DNA of 6,467 bases from an uncultured Oscillospiraceae bacterium (lineage in GTDB: Bacteria > Bacillota > Clostridia > Oscillospirales > Oscillospiraceae): the NCBI GenBank assembly GCA_910579485.1, contig CAJTVO010000155.1, positions 1 through 6,467 on the forward strand, in the 5' to 3' direction. How positions within the stretch are numbered: the stretch's first letter is position 1; the number at the start of each line of letters is the position of its first letter. The translations under genes and the position numbers were made by a program. The notes below the pieces were generated by a model. That model saw only the letters and a program-made list of their open reading frames with translations. It had not been told where the DNA came from and did not search any database. This document shows, piece after piece, positions 1 through 4,720 of this stretch.

Positions 1-1138
1 TCGTCAGTCTGAGATGTGCAAGCACACCCTGTTCCAAAACTACGGCGCGGATATAATGCGTCGGGCAGACTTCTTTTCCCTTGAGCCTTGAAGTGGAACA
101 CACAAAATGGTCTTGCCGCGCTTCAAAATTTTTGCTTGTGCAGTAGTACAGCTTTTCACCGCAGTCAGCACAGCGGACAATGCCGGAAAACATATTTGTC
201 TTTCCCGTTCTTGTCGGACGACGTTTGTTCTTCCGTAATTCCTGTACCCGCGCCCATGTGTCAGCGTCTATGATTGCTTCATGGGTATTTTCAAACACAA
301 GTTGCTTTTCCGCCGGATTGTAGCATTTCTTTTTAGTCTTGTAAGACTGGACAAAAGTTTTGAAGTTTACTGTATGCCCTTGATACTCTGGGCGTTCCAA
401 AATAAATGTTACCGTTTCGGCACTCCAACGACAGGGGTTATTTTGCGGGGCGTTTCTCGTTGCGCGTCCGTTCTGCATGAAATAGACTGTCGGAGTGACT
501 ATTTTTTCCTCTTTCAGAATACGGGCAATCTGTGTCGGTCCGTACCCCTCTAAGCATAAGCGGAAAATCCGGCGCACCACTTTGGCGGCTTCTTCATCTA
601 CAATCCAATGCTTTTTGTTGTCGGGGTCTTTCATGTAGCCATAGGGCGGGTTACTGCAAAGATGTTCCCCAGCTTCCCCCTTTGACTTCATCACAGCGCG
701 GATTTTCTTACTTGTGTCCTTTGCGTACCACTCGTTTATGATATTCAAAAACGGGGTAAAATCGCTGTCTTGCTGGTTCGCGCTGTCTATGCCGTTGTTA
801 ATGGCAATAAACCGCACGCCTTTCTCTGCAAAGAGGACTTCGGTGTAAAAGCCTACTTTCAGATAGTCACGCCCTAACCGCGACATATCCTTGACAATCA
901 GTGTTGACACTTCGCCATTTTCAATCCGTTCCAGTAGTTCACCCCAACTCGGACGGTTGAAGTTCGTACCAGAATACCCGTCGTCCACGAAAAACAATGT
1001 GTTTGAAAAGTGGTTTTCTTTTGCGTATTTACTTAAAATCGCCTTTTGGTTTACAATGCTGTTGCTGTCGCCCTGTAATTCGTCGTCGCGTGATAAGCGG
1101 CAATAGAGGGCGGTAATTTTGTCAGACTGCCTTAACAT
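1..1138 (-). CDS. Large serine recombinase (TnpX/TndX-type), C-terminus cut by window edge
   Basis: Site-specific DNA recombinase expected to excise and integrate the element through a phosphoserine intermediate. The frame is open without interruption for 379 codons to the left edge. It begins with a resolvase catalytic domain (about 8-150): YCRLSRDD with the probable nucleophile Ser16, then VDDGYSGTNFNRP and KDMSRLGRDY, whose arginines are usual active-site residues. A recombinase domain follows (about 160-285, with NPPYGYMKD). A zinc-ribbon is made by Cys323, Cys326, Cys347 and Cys358. Relatives are about 500-560 residues, so 120-180 are probably missing off-window. The start at 1138 is chosen because AGGAG lies 8 nt upstream. 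The frame also stays open upstream to an ATG at 1225, inside the TnpW gene, but that start has only a weak, distant ribosome site. The family assignment is secure; the exact element family is not. Confidence 0.95.
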   Translation of the reverse strand, partial: MLRQSDKITALYCRLSRDDELQGDSNSIVNQKAILSKYAKENHFSNTLFFVDDGYSGTNFNRPSWGELLERIENGEVSTLIVKDMSRLGRDYLKVGFYTEVLFAEKGVRFIAINNGIDSANQQDSDFTPFLNIINEWYAKDTSKKIRAVMKSKGEAGEHLCSNPPYGYMKDPDNKKHWIVDEEAAKVVRRIFRLCLEGYGPTQIARILKEEKIVTPTVYFMQNGRATRNAPQNNPCRWSAETVTFILERPEYQGHTVNFKTFVQSYKTKKKCYNPAEKQLVFENTHEAIIDADTWARVQELRKNKRRPTRTGKTNMFSGIVRCADCGEKLYYCTSKNFEARQDHFVCSTSRLKGKEVCPTHYIRAVVLEQGVLAHLRLT

Positions 1139-1211
1139 AATTTCTGCTCCTTTCGTCGGCGGGCAGTCTGCCAATACAGGATTGCTTGAAGCTATTATAA
1201 CGGCTTCCCGT

Positions 1212-1415
1212 TCATTCTTCAACATCTTTTTCTGCTTTTTCCTGTTCCATAAGGCGCAGAACCTTGTGGGGCAGGCTCCTTTCTCCGTCATAACTTCCCG
1301 TAAAGCGGTAGAGCGTCTTGCCGGATTTTATCGCCACTTCCTGTTTTGGCATTTCTTGATATAGCGGATTTTTCACCACGATATGCCCGTCCTTGATTTT
1401 CCGTTTCCTTTCCAT
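1212..1415 (-). CDS. TnpW-like transposon-encoded small protein
   Basis: A 67-residue protein directly upstream of the recombinase and in the same orientation. The core at residues 34-55 (LYRFTGSYDGERSLPHKVLRLM region) resembles the TnpW family named from Tn4451, where a short Tyr-Arg strand segment is followed by a conserved Lys-(Val/Ile)-Leu-Arg-Leu-(Met/Ile) helix. The molecular role of TnpW is not established to my knowledge. The N-terminus is basic (MERKRKIKDG) and the C-terminus acidic. AAAGGA lies about 9 nt before the ATG, with a second purine run immediately in front of it. The gap to the recombinase start is 73 nt, so the two are probably co-transcribed and may be translationally coupled. 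Cysteines and membrane segments are absent. Identification is from recalled family pattern rather than alignment. Confidence 0.75.
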   Translation of the reverse strand: MERKRKIKDGHIVVKNPLYQEMPKQEVAIKSGKTLYRFTGSYDGERSLPHKVLRLMEQEKAEKDVEE

Positions 1416-1469
1416 TCCTTTCCCGTCCTTTCTATGTTTATTAAAGTGATAAGTTTCGGAGCAAGCATA

Positions 1470-1489
1470 GGAAACGGGTACCCATTTCC
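1470..1489. repeat. 20-nt near-perfect palindrome upstream of tnpW
   Basis: GGAAACGGGTACCCATTTCC pairs with itself at 9 of 10 positions; only the C/A at 1475/1484 breaks the symmetry. It lies about 55 nt upstream of the tnpW start. It may be a protein-binding site for the recombination genes or a hairpin in their leader. This is a seen feature with inferred role. Confidence 0.5.
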
Positions 1490-1681
1490 GTAAATCTGCC
1501 CGTCCGCGCTATGGCTTGCCAGACAGATTTTGCTTGTTGGGAGGAATCCCAAACCCTCTTGAAAACCCTCTCACTACCTACAACACCGCACAGGGCGGTT
1601 TTGACGGAATTTTGAGAGAAATTCTTCAAAAAGTTTTCCTTGTTTCCTAATACGAGAAAGTTTGAGAAATGCCAAACAAAA

Positions 1682-1732
1682 CTATAAAAATTTACGCCTG
1701 TTTCCAATCTTTTCAGAAAGAAAACAGGCGTA
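1682..1732 (-). terminator. Intrinsic terminator of the MerR gene
   Basis: An 11-bp perfect stem (1693-1703 with 1722-1732) closes an 18-nt loop. Read on the minus strand it is followed by AAATTTTTATAG, a T-rich tail, and begins 10 nt after the MerR stop codon. It insulates the MerR transcript from the downstream tnpW/recombinase genes. Confidence 0.8.
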
Positions 1733-1742
1733 TTATTGCGTC

Positions 1743-2117
1743 CTAATTATTTTTTGATGTGCGGGCTATCTCCTGTCGGTAGAAGTCAATTTTGTCGTCC
1801 AGTTTTGTCATGTGCTCCTGTAACTGTCTTATCTGCTTATTTAGGGCTTCCCTATGTGCAGTCAGCATTTCCATTCTCTCACGCAGAGTGGGGTCGCCCT
1901 CTGCCCGCAGTTTTGCATAATGCTGTATCTCCTTAATCGGCATACCCGTATCTTTCAGACGCTTGATAAATTCAATCCATGCAAGGTCTTTATCCGAATA
2001 ACAGCGGCGGTTACTGGAATTGCGCCCCGGCGTAATTAAGCCCTCATGTTCATAGTAGCGCAGGGTATGTATTCCTAAATTTGTCAGCCTTGAAAATTCA
2101 CCTATGGAGTATTCCAA
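1743..2117 (-). CDS. MerR-family transcriptional regulator
   Basis: A 124-residue DNA-binding regulator, divergent from the SDR gene that it probably controls. Residues 2-70 form the winged helix-turn-helix: YSIGEFSRLTNLGIHTLRYYEHEGLI is the classical opening, and RRCYSDKDLAWIEFIKRL the second half. Residues about 75-118 form the long dimerisation helix with heptad-like leucines. The gene opens with TTG at 2117; AGGAAG lies several nt upstream and the protein's first residues fit the family, so TTG is accepted. It resembles AdhR/NmlR-type members, but the position of their conserved sensing cysteine (after FIK) is Arg53 here, and the only cysteine is Cys39 in the wing. A thiol- or metal-sensing role is therefore not supported by the residues. 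It probably autoregulates from the shared 82-bp intergenic region. The effector is unknown. Confidence 0.93.
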   Translation of the reverse strand: MEYSIGEFSRLTNLGIHTLRYYEHEGLITPGRNSSNRRCYSDKDLAWIEFIKRLKDTGMPIKEIQHYAKLRAEGDPTLRERMEMLTAHREALNKQIRQLQEHMTKLDDKIDFYRQEIARTSKNN

Positions 2118-2136
2118 AAAATCACTTCCTATCCTC

Positions 2137-2167
2137 TTGACATAGAGTTTACTCTACATTGTATGCT
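2137..2167 (+). promoter_or_regulatory. MerR-type promoter and operator of the SDR gene
   Basis: TTGACA at 2137-2142 and TATGCT at 2162-2167 are separated by 19 bp, longer than the usual 17 and typical of promoters that MerR proteins activate by DNA distortion. The spacer contains the palindrome TAGAGT-TT-ACTCTA (2143-2156), the expected regulator-binding site. The SDR start codon is 33 nt beyond the -10 box. Confidence 0.85.
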
Positions 2168-2199
2168 TGCATTATATCAAAGACGAGGAGGTTTTGTAA

Positions 2200-2988
2200 A
2201 TGGTTCAAAACACAAAAATATACACTGTCATTACAGGGGCAAGTTCCGGCATAGGGTACGAAACGGCAAAGGCATTTGCAGAGCGCGGAAGCAATCTGAT
2301 TTTGATTGCCCGCAGAAAAGACAGACTGGAAGCGTTGCGGCAGGAAATTTCGACGTTATATCCGACACTTGATGTTGTACTGAAAGTAACCGATTTATCT
2401 GTTCCCCAAAATGTTTTTGAGGTTTATGAAGATGTAAAATCCTATCCGTTGCAGACATGGATTAACAATGCGGGCTTTGGCAATTATGACAGCGTAAGTC
2501 ATCAGGACTTGGGAAAAATCAGTCAGATGTTGCACTTGAATGTAGAAGCCCTCACTATCCTTTCGTCCTTATTTGTGCGTGATTTCAAGAATACTGAAAA
2601 AGCACAGCTTATCAATGTTTCTTCATGCGGCGGTTATACGATTGTTCCTAATGCGGTGACGTATTGTGCGGCAAAATTTTATGTTAGTGCCTTTACAGAG
2701 GGGCTTTCATGGGAACTAAAAACTGCTCATGCGAAAATGCAGGCAAAGGTATTGGCACCCGCCGCGACAAAAACAGAGTTTGGAAAAGTTGCGAATGATG
2801 TAGCGGAATATGACTATGATAAACTGTTTGGCACATATCATACAAGCGCACAGATAGCGGCTTTTCTGCTTGACCTATATAACAGTGATAAAGTGGTAGG
2901 GCTGGTTGACAGGGAAAACTTTTCTTTCCACTTATGCGAACCACAATTCCAATATGCGGGAAATTCACAGCATAACCAAAAGATGTAA
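2200..2988 (+). CDS. Short-chain dehydrogenase/reductase (SDR), NAD(P)-dependent
   Basis: A cytoplasmic classical SDR oxidoreductase of 262 residues, a normal length for the family; the substrate cannot be told from sequence. The Rossmann cofactor motif TGASSGIG is at 12-19. Arg38 and Arg39 after the second strand suggest NADP(H) rather than NAD(H). NNAG is at 89-92. The catalytic set is complete: Asn114, Ser142, Tyr155 and Lys159 (YCAAK). After it the usual PG segment reads APAATKTEF, still consistent with cofactor closure. There is no signal peptide or membrane segment. GAGGAGG (2185-2191) lies 8 nt before the ATG. The gene stands alone behind the MerR-type promoter and is followed by hairpins, so the regulator and enzyme form a self-contained inducible cargo module. 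A role in reducing a toxic carbonyl compound is possible but is inference. Confidence 0.93.
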   Translation: MVQNTKIYTVITGASSGIGYETAKAFAERGSNLILIARRKDRLEALRQEISTLYPTLDVVLKVTDLSVPQNVFEVYEDVKSYPLQTWINNAGFGNYDSVSHQDLGKISQMLHLNVEALTILSSLFVRDFKNTEKAQLINVSSCGGYTIVPNAVTYCAAKFYVSAFTEGLSWELKTAHAKMQAKVLAPAATKTEFGKVANDVAEYDYDKLFGTYHTSAQIAAFLLDLYNSDKVVGLVDRENFSFHLCEPQFQYAGNSQHNQKM

Positions 2989-3002
2989 TATGTTCAGATA
3001 AT

Positions 3003-3041
3003 TGCCGCACGACGGCAAAAGAAAAAAACCGTCGTGTTGCA
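3003..3041 (+). repeat. Hairpin just after the SDR gene
   Basis: CACGACGG (3008-3015) pairs with CCGTCGTG (3029-3036) around a 13-nt A-rich loop, and TGC/GCA extends the stem after an interruption. No T-run follows, so it is a poor terminator on its own and may stabilise the SDR mRNA 3' end. Confidence 0.55.
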
Positions 3042-3069
3042 ATCCTATCTTTATGCCTTGATAATCTTT

Positions 3070-3110
3070 ACGGCGGTTTTGGAAAGTCCAAGCCGCCGTT
3101 TTCTGTTGTC
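3070..3110 (+). terminator. Intrinsic terminator of the SDR transcript
   Basis: ACGGCGG (3070-3076) pairs with CCGCCGT (3093-3099), and the inner TTGGA/TCCAA continues the stem to a 3-nt loop with one bulge and a G-T pair. TTTTCTGTTGT follows. This is the stronger of the two hairpins downstream of the SDR gene and separates it from the sigma-like gene region. Confidence 0.8.
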
Positions 3111-3152
3111 TGCATTTCTGTAAAGCGGGTTTCCGGCGGCAGAGGTATTGCT

Positions 3153-3257
3153 ATGCCTGTTTATTACTCATATATTGTCGGAGATTTTTCATCAAAAAAA
3201 TCCTGTTTTGCAAAGTGGGATATTCTGCCTATGAGTATGAATACACATATCATTTAG
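3153..3257 (+). CDS. Putative 34-residue leader peptide upstream of the sigma-like gene
   Basis: A short ORF starting MPVYYSYIVGDF and ending MNTHII, preceded by AGAGG (3141-3145) with a 7-nt spacing. I do not recognise the peptide. Its 3' half contains ATATTCTGC (3220-3228), the same 9 nt found in the descending arm of the terminator hairpin downstream (3299-3307), so this stretch could pair with the ascending arm instead. TATGAGT (3230-3236) can likewise pair with ACTCATA early in the ORF (3166-3172) or just after its stop (3270-3276). The layout is what a translation-sensing attenuator would have, so the peptide's translation may matter more than its product. It may also be a relic of the leader of a lost resistance gene. 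Coding status is unproven. Confidence 0.5.
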   Translation: MPVYYSYIVGDFSSKKSCFAKWDILPMSMNTHII

Positions 3258-3285
3258 TATGTCTTAATAACTCATATTACCCAAG

Positions 3286-3320
3286 AACCTATGCAGATAT
3301 ATTCTGCATGGGTTTTTGTT
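3286..3320 (+). terminator. Attenuator-like intrinsic terminator before the sigma-like gene
   Basis: A 12-bp stem (3286-3297 with 3303-3314, one G-T pair) has a 5-nt loop TATAT and runs into a T-rich tail (GGTTTTTGTT). It lies 29 nt after the leader ORF stop and about 45 nt before the sigma-like gene, in the same orientation, so read-through here would decide downstream expression. Confidence 0.75.
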
Positions 3321-3327
3321 GTAATAG

Positions 3328-3350
3328 CCCCCTACTGGGAAGAAAGGGGG
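3328..3350 (+). promoter_or_regulatory. Hairpin masking the Shine-Dalgarno of the sigma-like gene
   Basis: CCCCCT (3328-3333) is complementary to AGGGGG (3345-3350), which is the core of the ribosome site AAGGGGGTG placed 7 nt before the ATG at 3360. The loop is 11 nt. When folded, the hairpin would hide the ribosome site and lower translation initiation. Confidence 0.6.
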
Positions 3351-3359
3351 TGAGAGAAA

Positions 3360-3818
3360 ATGAGATATTCTGAACAGTTCATGGAACATATCGAATATGC
3401 TTTCCATGCGTTCTGTAAGATTGTCCTGCGCCATGAAGCAATTAACGCATGGCGGGATTTGAAGCGGAAAGAAGCAAGAGAAATATCCCTTGACTATCTG
3501 ATGTCAGAACGATATTTTGAACCGTCTGCTATGGACAGCTACTTTGAAAAGCAGGACAAGCCGACCGTATTTCTTGTGTTGGGAAAGGAAGTTATCGTTG
3601 ATGATGAACGGTTAGCAACGGCATTATCAAAATTGCCGGAGTTAAGGCAAGAAGTTTTGTTGCTATATTACTTCATCGGTTATCGTGATGAAGCGATCGG
3701 CAGACTGTACGGGCGTTGCAGAAGTACGATAAACCACAGAAGAAATGTCGCGCTGAAACAGTTGCGGAAAGAATGGGAGAGATTGGAACATGAGGAACAA
3801 AAAGCTGATACCTTTTGA
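3360..3818 (+). CDS. Sigma-70 region-4-like regulator of a conjugative element (Tn916 Orf7-like)
   Basis: A 152-residue protein of the small sigma-factor-like group carried by Tn916-type elements, where it is expected to raise transcription of excision and transfer genes. Residues 82-137 form a region-4-type DNA-binding unit: ATALSKLPELRQEVLLLYYF, then a helix-turn-helix (about 108-131) in RDEAIGRLYGRCRSTINHRRNVALKQLRK. The N-terminal part (1-65: AINAWRDLKRKEAREISLDYL) is basic and helical but does not show a clear region 2, so whether it works as a true sigma factor is uncertain. The start is supported by AAGGGGGTG 7 nt upstream, which is masked in a hairpin. Its 3' end overlaps the next gene by 29 nt. 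Regulation probably includes the upstream leader and attenuator. Confidence 0.88.
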   Translation: MRYSEQFMEHIEYAFHAFCKIVLRHEAINAWRDLKRKEAREISLDYLMSERYFEPSAMDSYFEKQDKPTVFLVLGKEVIVDDERLATALSKLPELRQEVLLLYYFIGYRDEAIGRLYGRCRSTINHRRNVALKQLRKEWERLEHEEQKADTF

Positions 3819-3993
3819 AGTAATCGAAAAAGCCGTTGCCGGAGAGCCGGAAGCGGTAGACGCAGTATTGCGGCACTACACCGCACACATCAAATACCTG
3901 TCTATGTATAAGGGACATATCAATGACGATACACAGGACAGGTTAAAGGCAAAATTGGTTGAAGCCATATTGAAATTCCGCTTCGACCGATAG
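3790..3993 (+). CDS. Small helix-turn-helix protein of conjugative elements (Tn916 Orf8-like)
   Basis: A 67-residue protein whose start lies inside the preceding gene (29-nt overlap), a sign of coupled translation. It matches the pattern of the small HTH protein that usually partners the sigma-like gene in Tn916-type elements: IPFEVIEKAVAGEPEAVDAVLRHY near the N-terminus, a middle tract ending YKGHINDDTQDRLKAKL, and a C-terminal VEAILKFRF. GGGAGA lies about 10 nt before the ATG. It has no cysteines and no membrane segment. In related elements this gene is commonly followed by excisionase and integrase genes; here it is followed only by secondary structure and then the element edge. Function is inferred from context; family assignment is from recalled pattern. 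Confidence 0.85.
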   Translation: MRNKKLIPFEVIEKAVAGEPEAVDAVLRHYTAHIKYLSMYKGHINDDTQDRLKAKLVEAILKFRFDR

Positions 3994-3998
3994 TAGAT

Positions 3999-4070
3999 AG
4001 CAAAGACGGGAAAAGCTGTCAAGGGTAAACTTCGCGCTTCGCGCCCTTGACAGCTTTTCCCGCCTTTGCT
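3999..4070. repeat. 27-bp long inverted repeat with structured loop
   Basis: Arm 3999-4025 and arm 4044-4070 are complementary at 26 of 27 positions (the single break is A4007 against C4062). The 18-nt loop contains its own hairpin, CGCG-CTT-CGCG (4033-4043), stacked against the second arm. It starts 6 nt after the HTH stop codon. There is no T-run on either side, so this is not a textbook terminator. It may be an mRNA end-stabiliser, an RNase III substrate, or a DNA structure used in transfer or replication. Confidence 0.85.
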
Positions 4071-4083
4071 TATGGGTAGTCAA

Positions 4084-4115
4084 GAGGGCGAAATCAGTAG
4101 ACTGCTTTCGCCCTC
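4084..4115. repeat. Second hairpin, 10 bp plus inner 4 bp
   Basis: GAGGGCGAAA (4084-4093) pairs perfectly with TTTCGCCCTC (4106-4115); inside, CAGT and ACTG can add four more pairs. It is followed by GATTTATTA, only weakly T-rich, so it may act as an inefficient terminator after the HTH gene. Confidence 0.65.
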
Positions 4116-4130
4116 GATTTATTATGGGGA

Positions 4131-4246
4131 TTGTTACGCAGTAGGAGGTATTTTGTTCTTGATTTATGCGGCTTTGCGGGCGTTGAAATGACGGGGTAAG
4201 GGCTTTGTATGTATGCCCTCAAAAACGGCGTTCTATTGCGTAACAA
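4131..4246 (+). other. Structured gene-free block closed by a 14-nt inverted repeat
   Basis: TTGTTACGCAGTAG (4131-4144) is complementary to CTATTGCGTAACAA (4233-4246) at every position, one being a G-T pair. The 88-nt interior holds AGGGC/GCCCT around TTTGTATGTAT and an AGGAGGT at 4143-4149 that is followed only by a 12-codon TTG-initiated frame. No real gene is seen. Together with the terminator starting eight nt later it looks like a small transcript with a closing helix, or the repeats may be protein-binding sites near the element end. Confidence 0.45.
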
Positions 4247-4250
4247 AATG

Positions 4251-4295
4251 AAAAAGACAGGCAAGAAACGGATTGCTTCTTACTTGTCTTTTTTT
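4251..4295 (+). terminator. Strong intrinsic terminator near the element's right end
   Basis: AAGACAGGCAAGAA (4254-4267) pairs with TTCTTACTTGTCTT (4277-4290) with one mismatch and one G-T pair. It is followed by TTTTT on the plus strand and preceded by AAA on the other side, so it can also work leftwards. It would stop element transcription before the chromosomal ABC operon. Confidence 0.85.
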
Positions 4296-4333
4296 GCACC
4301 CTGTATGGCAGTTACCCTATTTCAGTTTGTTGC

Positions 4334-4361
4334 TTGATACTGTTTTATGAGTAGCTATCAT
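4334..4361 (+). promoter_or_regulatory. Promoter-like sequence straddling the element/chromosome junction
   Basis: TTGATA (4334-4339) and TATCAT (4356-4361) are each one base from the consensus -35 and -10 boxes and are 16 bp apart. It points outward into the ABC remnant and sits after the strong terminator, so it could restart transcription into the permease genes. It is only a sequence match; chance occurrence in AT-rich DNA is possible. Confidence 0.4.
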
Positions 4362-4706
4362 ACAACGATCTTCTTGTCCTCCCATGTTCTCAGCGAGGTA
4401 CAGCGGCTCTGTGACCGCGCGGCCATCTTGAAGGACGGCCGGCTCGTGGGCATCCAGTCTATCAAAGAGCTGCGGGAGAGCGGCTATAAAAAGGTTTCCG
4501 TTACGGCAAAGTCGGCGATCCCCAACGGATTCTTCGATCTTGCGGGAATCGCGGATTACAAGGAAAACGCCAATCAGACCTCCGCCTCTTTTATGTATAA
4601 CGGGAATATCGCGTCTGTGATGGATAAGCTGCACAGCCTCCCCTTGGAGGACGTACTGCTGGAGGAGCCCTCGCTGGAAGAGATCTTCCTGCACTACTAC
4701 GAATAG
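4347..4706 (+). pseudogene. C-terminal remnant of an ABC transporter ATPase (ABC-2 exporter type)
   Basis: The frame from 4347 encodes 119 residues, but only from about residue 6 (TTIFLSSHVLSEVQRLCDRAA) does it match an ABC ATPase. That motif contains the H-loop histidine (His13). The C-terminal extension typical of ABC-2 exporter ATPases follows, ending SLEEIFLHYYE. Walker A, Q-loop, LSGGQ signature and Walker B, about 180-190 residues, are absent, so the fragment cannot bind or hydrolyse ATP. There is an in-frame stop at 4335-4337, so the frame does not extend left, and the ATG at 4347 has no ribosome site and is probably accidental. Codon use is GC-rich like the permeases and unlike the DNA to the left. 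The likeliest cause is insertion of the mobile element into the gene. The 5' part may survive beyond the element's other end. Confidence 0.88.
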
Positions 4707-4720
4707 GGGGCGGGAGCGGT

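Larger units (their letters stand above)
1416..1742. other. Gene-free leader between the MerR gene and tnpW, with several inverted repeats
   Basis: I find no convincing gene here. An 88-codon frame exists on the minus strand (1441-1707), but its ATG lies in the loop of a terminator hairpin and it matches no family I know. The stretch holds a near-perfect 20-nt palindrome at 1470-1489, a 6-bp hairpin with a 4-nt loop at 1537-1552 (TTGGGA/TCCCAA), and a 9-nt direct repeat AAACCCTCT at 1551-1559 and 1563-1571. The MerR terminator occupies 1682-1732. The promoter for tnpW and the recombinase should lie here, read leftwards, but I could not pick a convincing -35/-10 pair. Confidence 0.6.
1..4350. 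mobile_element. Part of an integrative mobile element (left end outside window, right end about 4335-4368)
   Basis: The region carries a large serine recombinase, a TnpW-like protein, a MerR/SDR cargo pair and a sigma-like/helix-turn-helix pair of the kind found in Tn916-type conjugative elements. The right edge is placed where an ABC ATPase reading frame suddenly becomes recognisable (about 4362) and base composition shifts from moderate to clearly higher GC. The exact end cannot be fixed because the other flank is not visible. No relaxase, coupling protein, tyrosine integrase or excisionase is in the window. It could be one compact element, the edge of a larger conjugative element, or a nested composite. 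Confidence 0.75.

Noticed and set aside
88..741. Plus-strand frames of 61-90 codons across the first 750 bases
   Set aside because: All are antisense to the uninterrupted serine recombinase frame, whose motifs are unmistakable.
1441..1707. 88-codon minus-strand frame before tnpW
   Set aside because: Its ATG lies in the loop of the MerR terminator, there is no good ribosome site, and the protein matches no family I recognise; the region looks like a structured leader.
3999..4115. CRISPR-like array suggested by adjacent repeats
   Set aside because: The two hairpins are different sequences and inverted rather than direct repeats; no spacer periodicity.
4153..4191. 12-codon TTG-initiated ORF after AGGAGGT
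   Set aside because: Too short, with poor spacing from the ribosome site, and it lies inside a structured block; not supportable as a gene.
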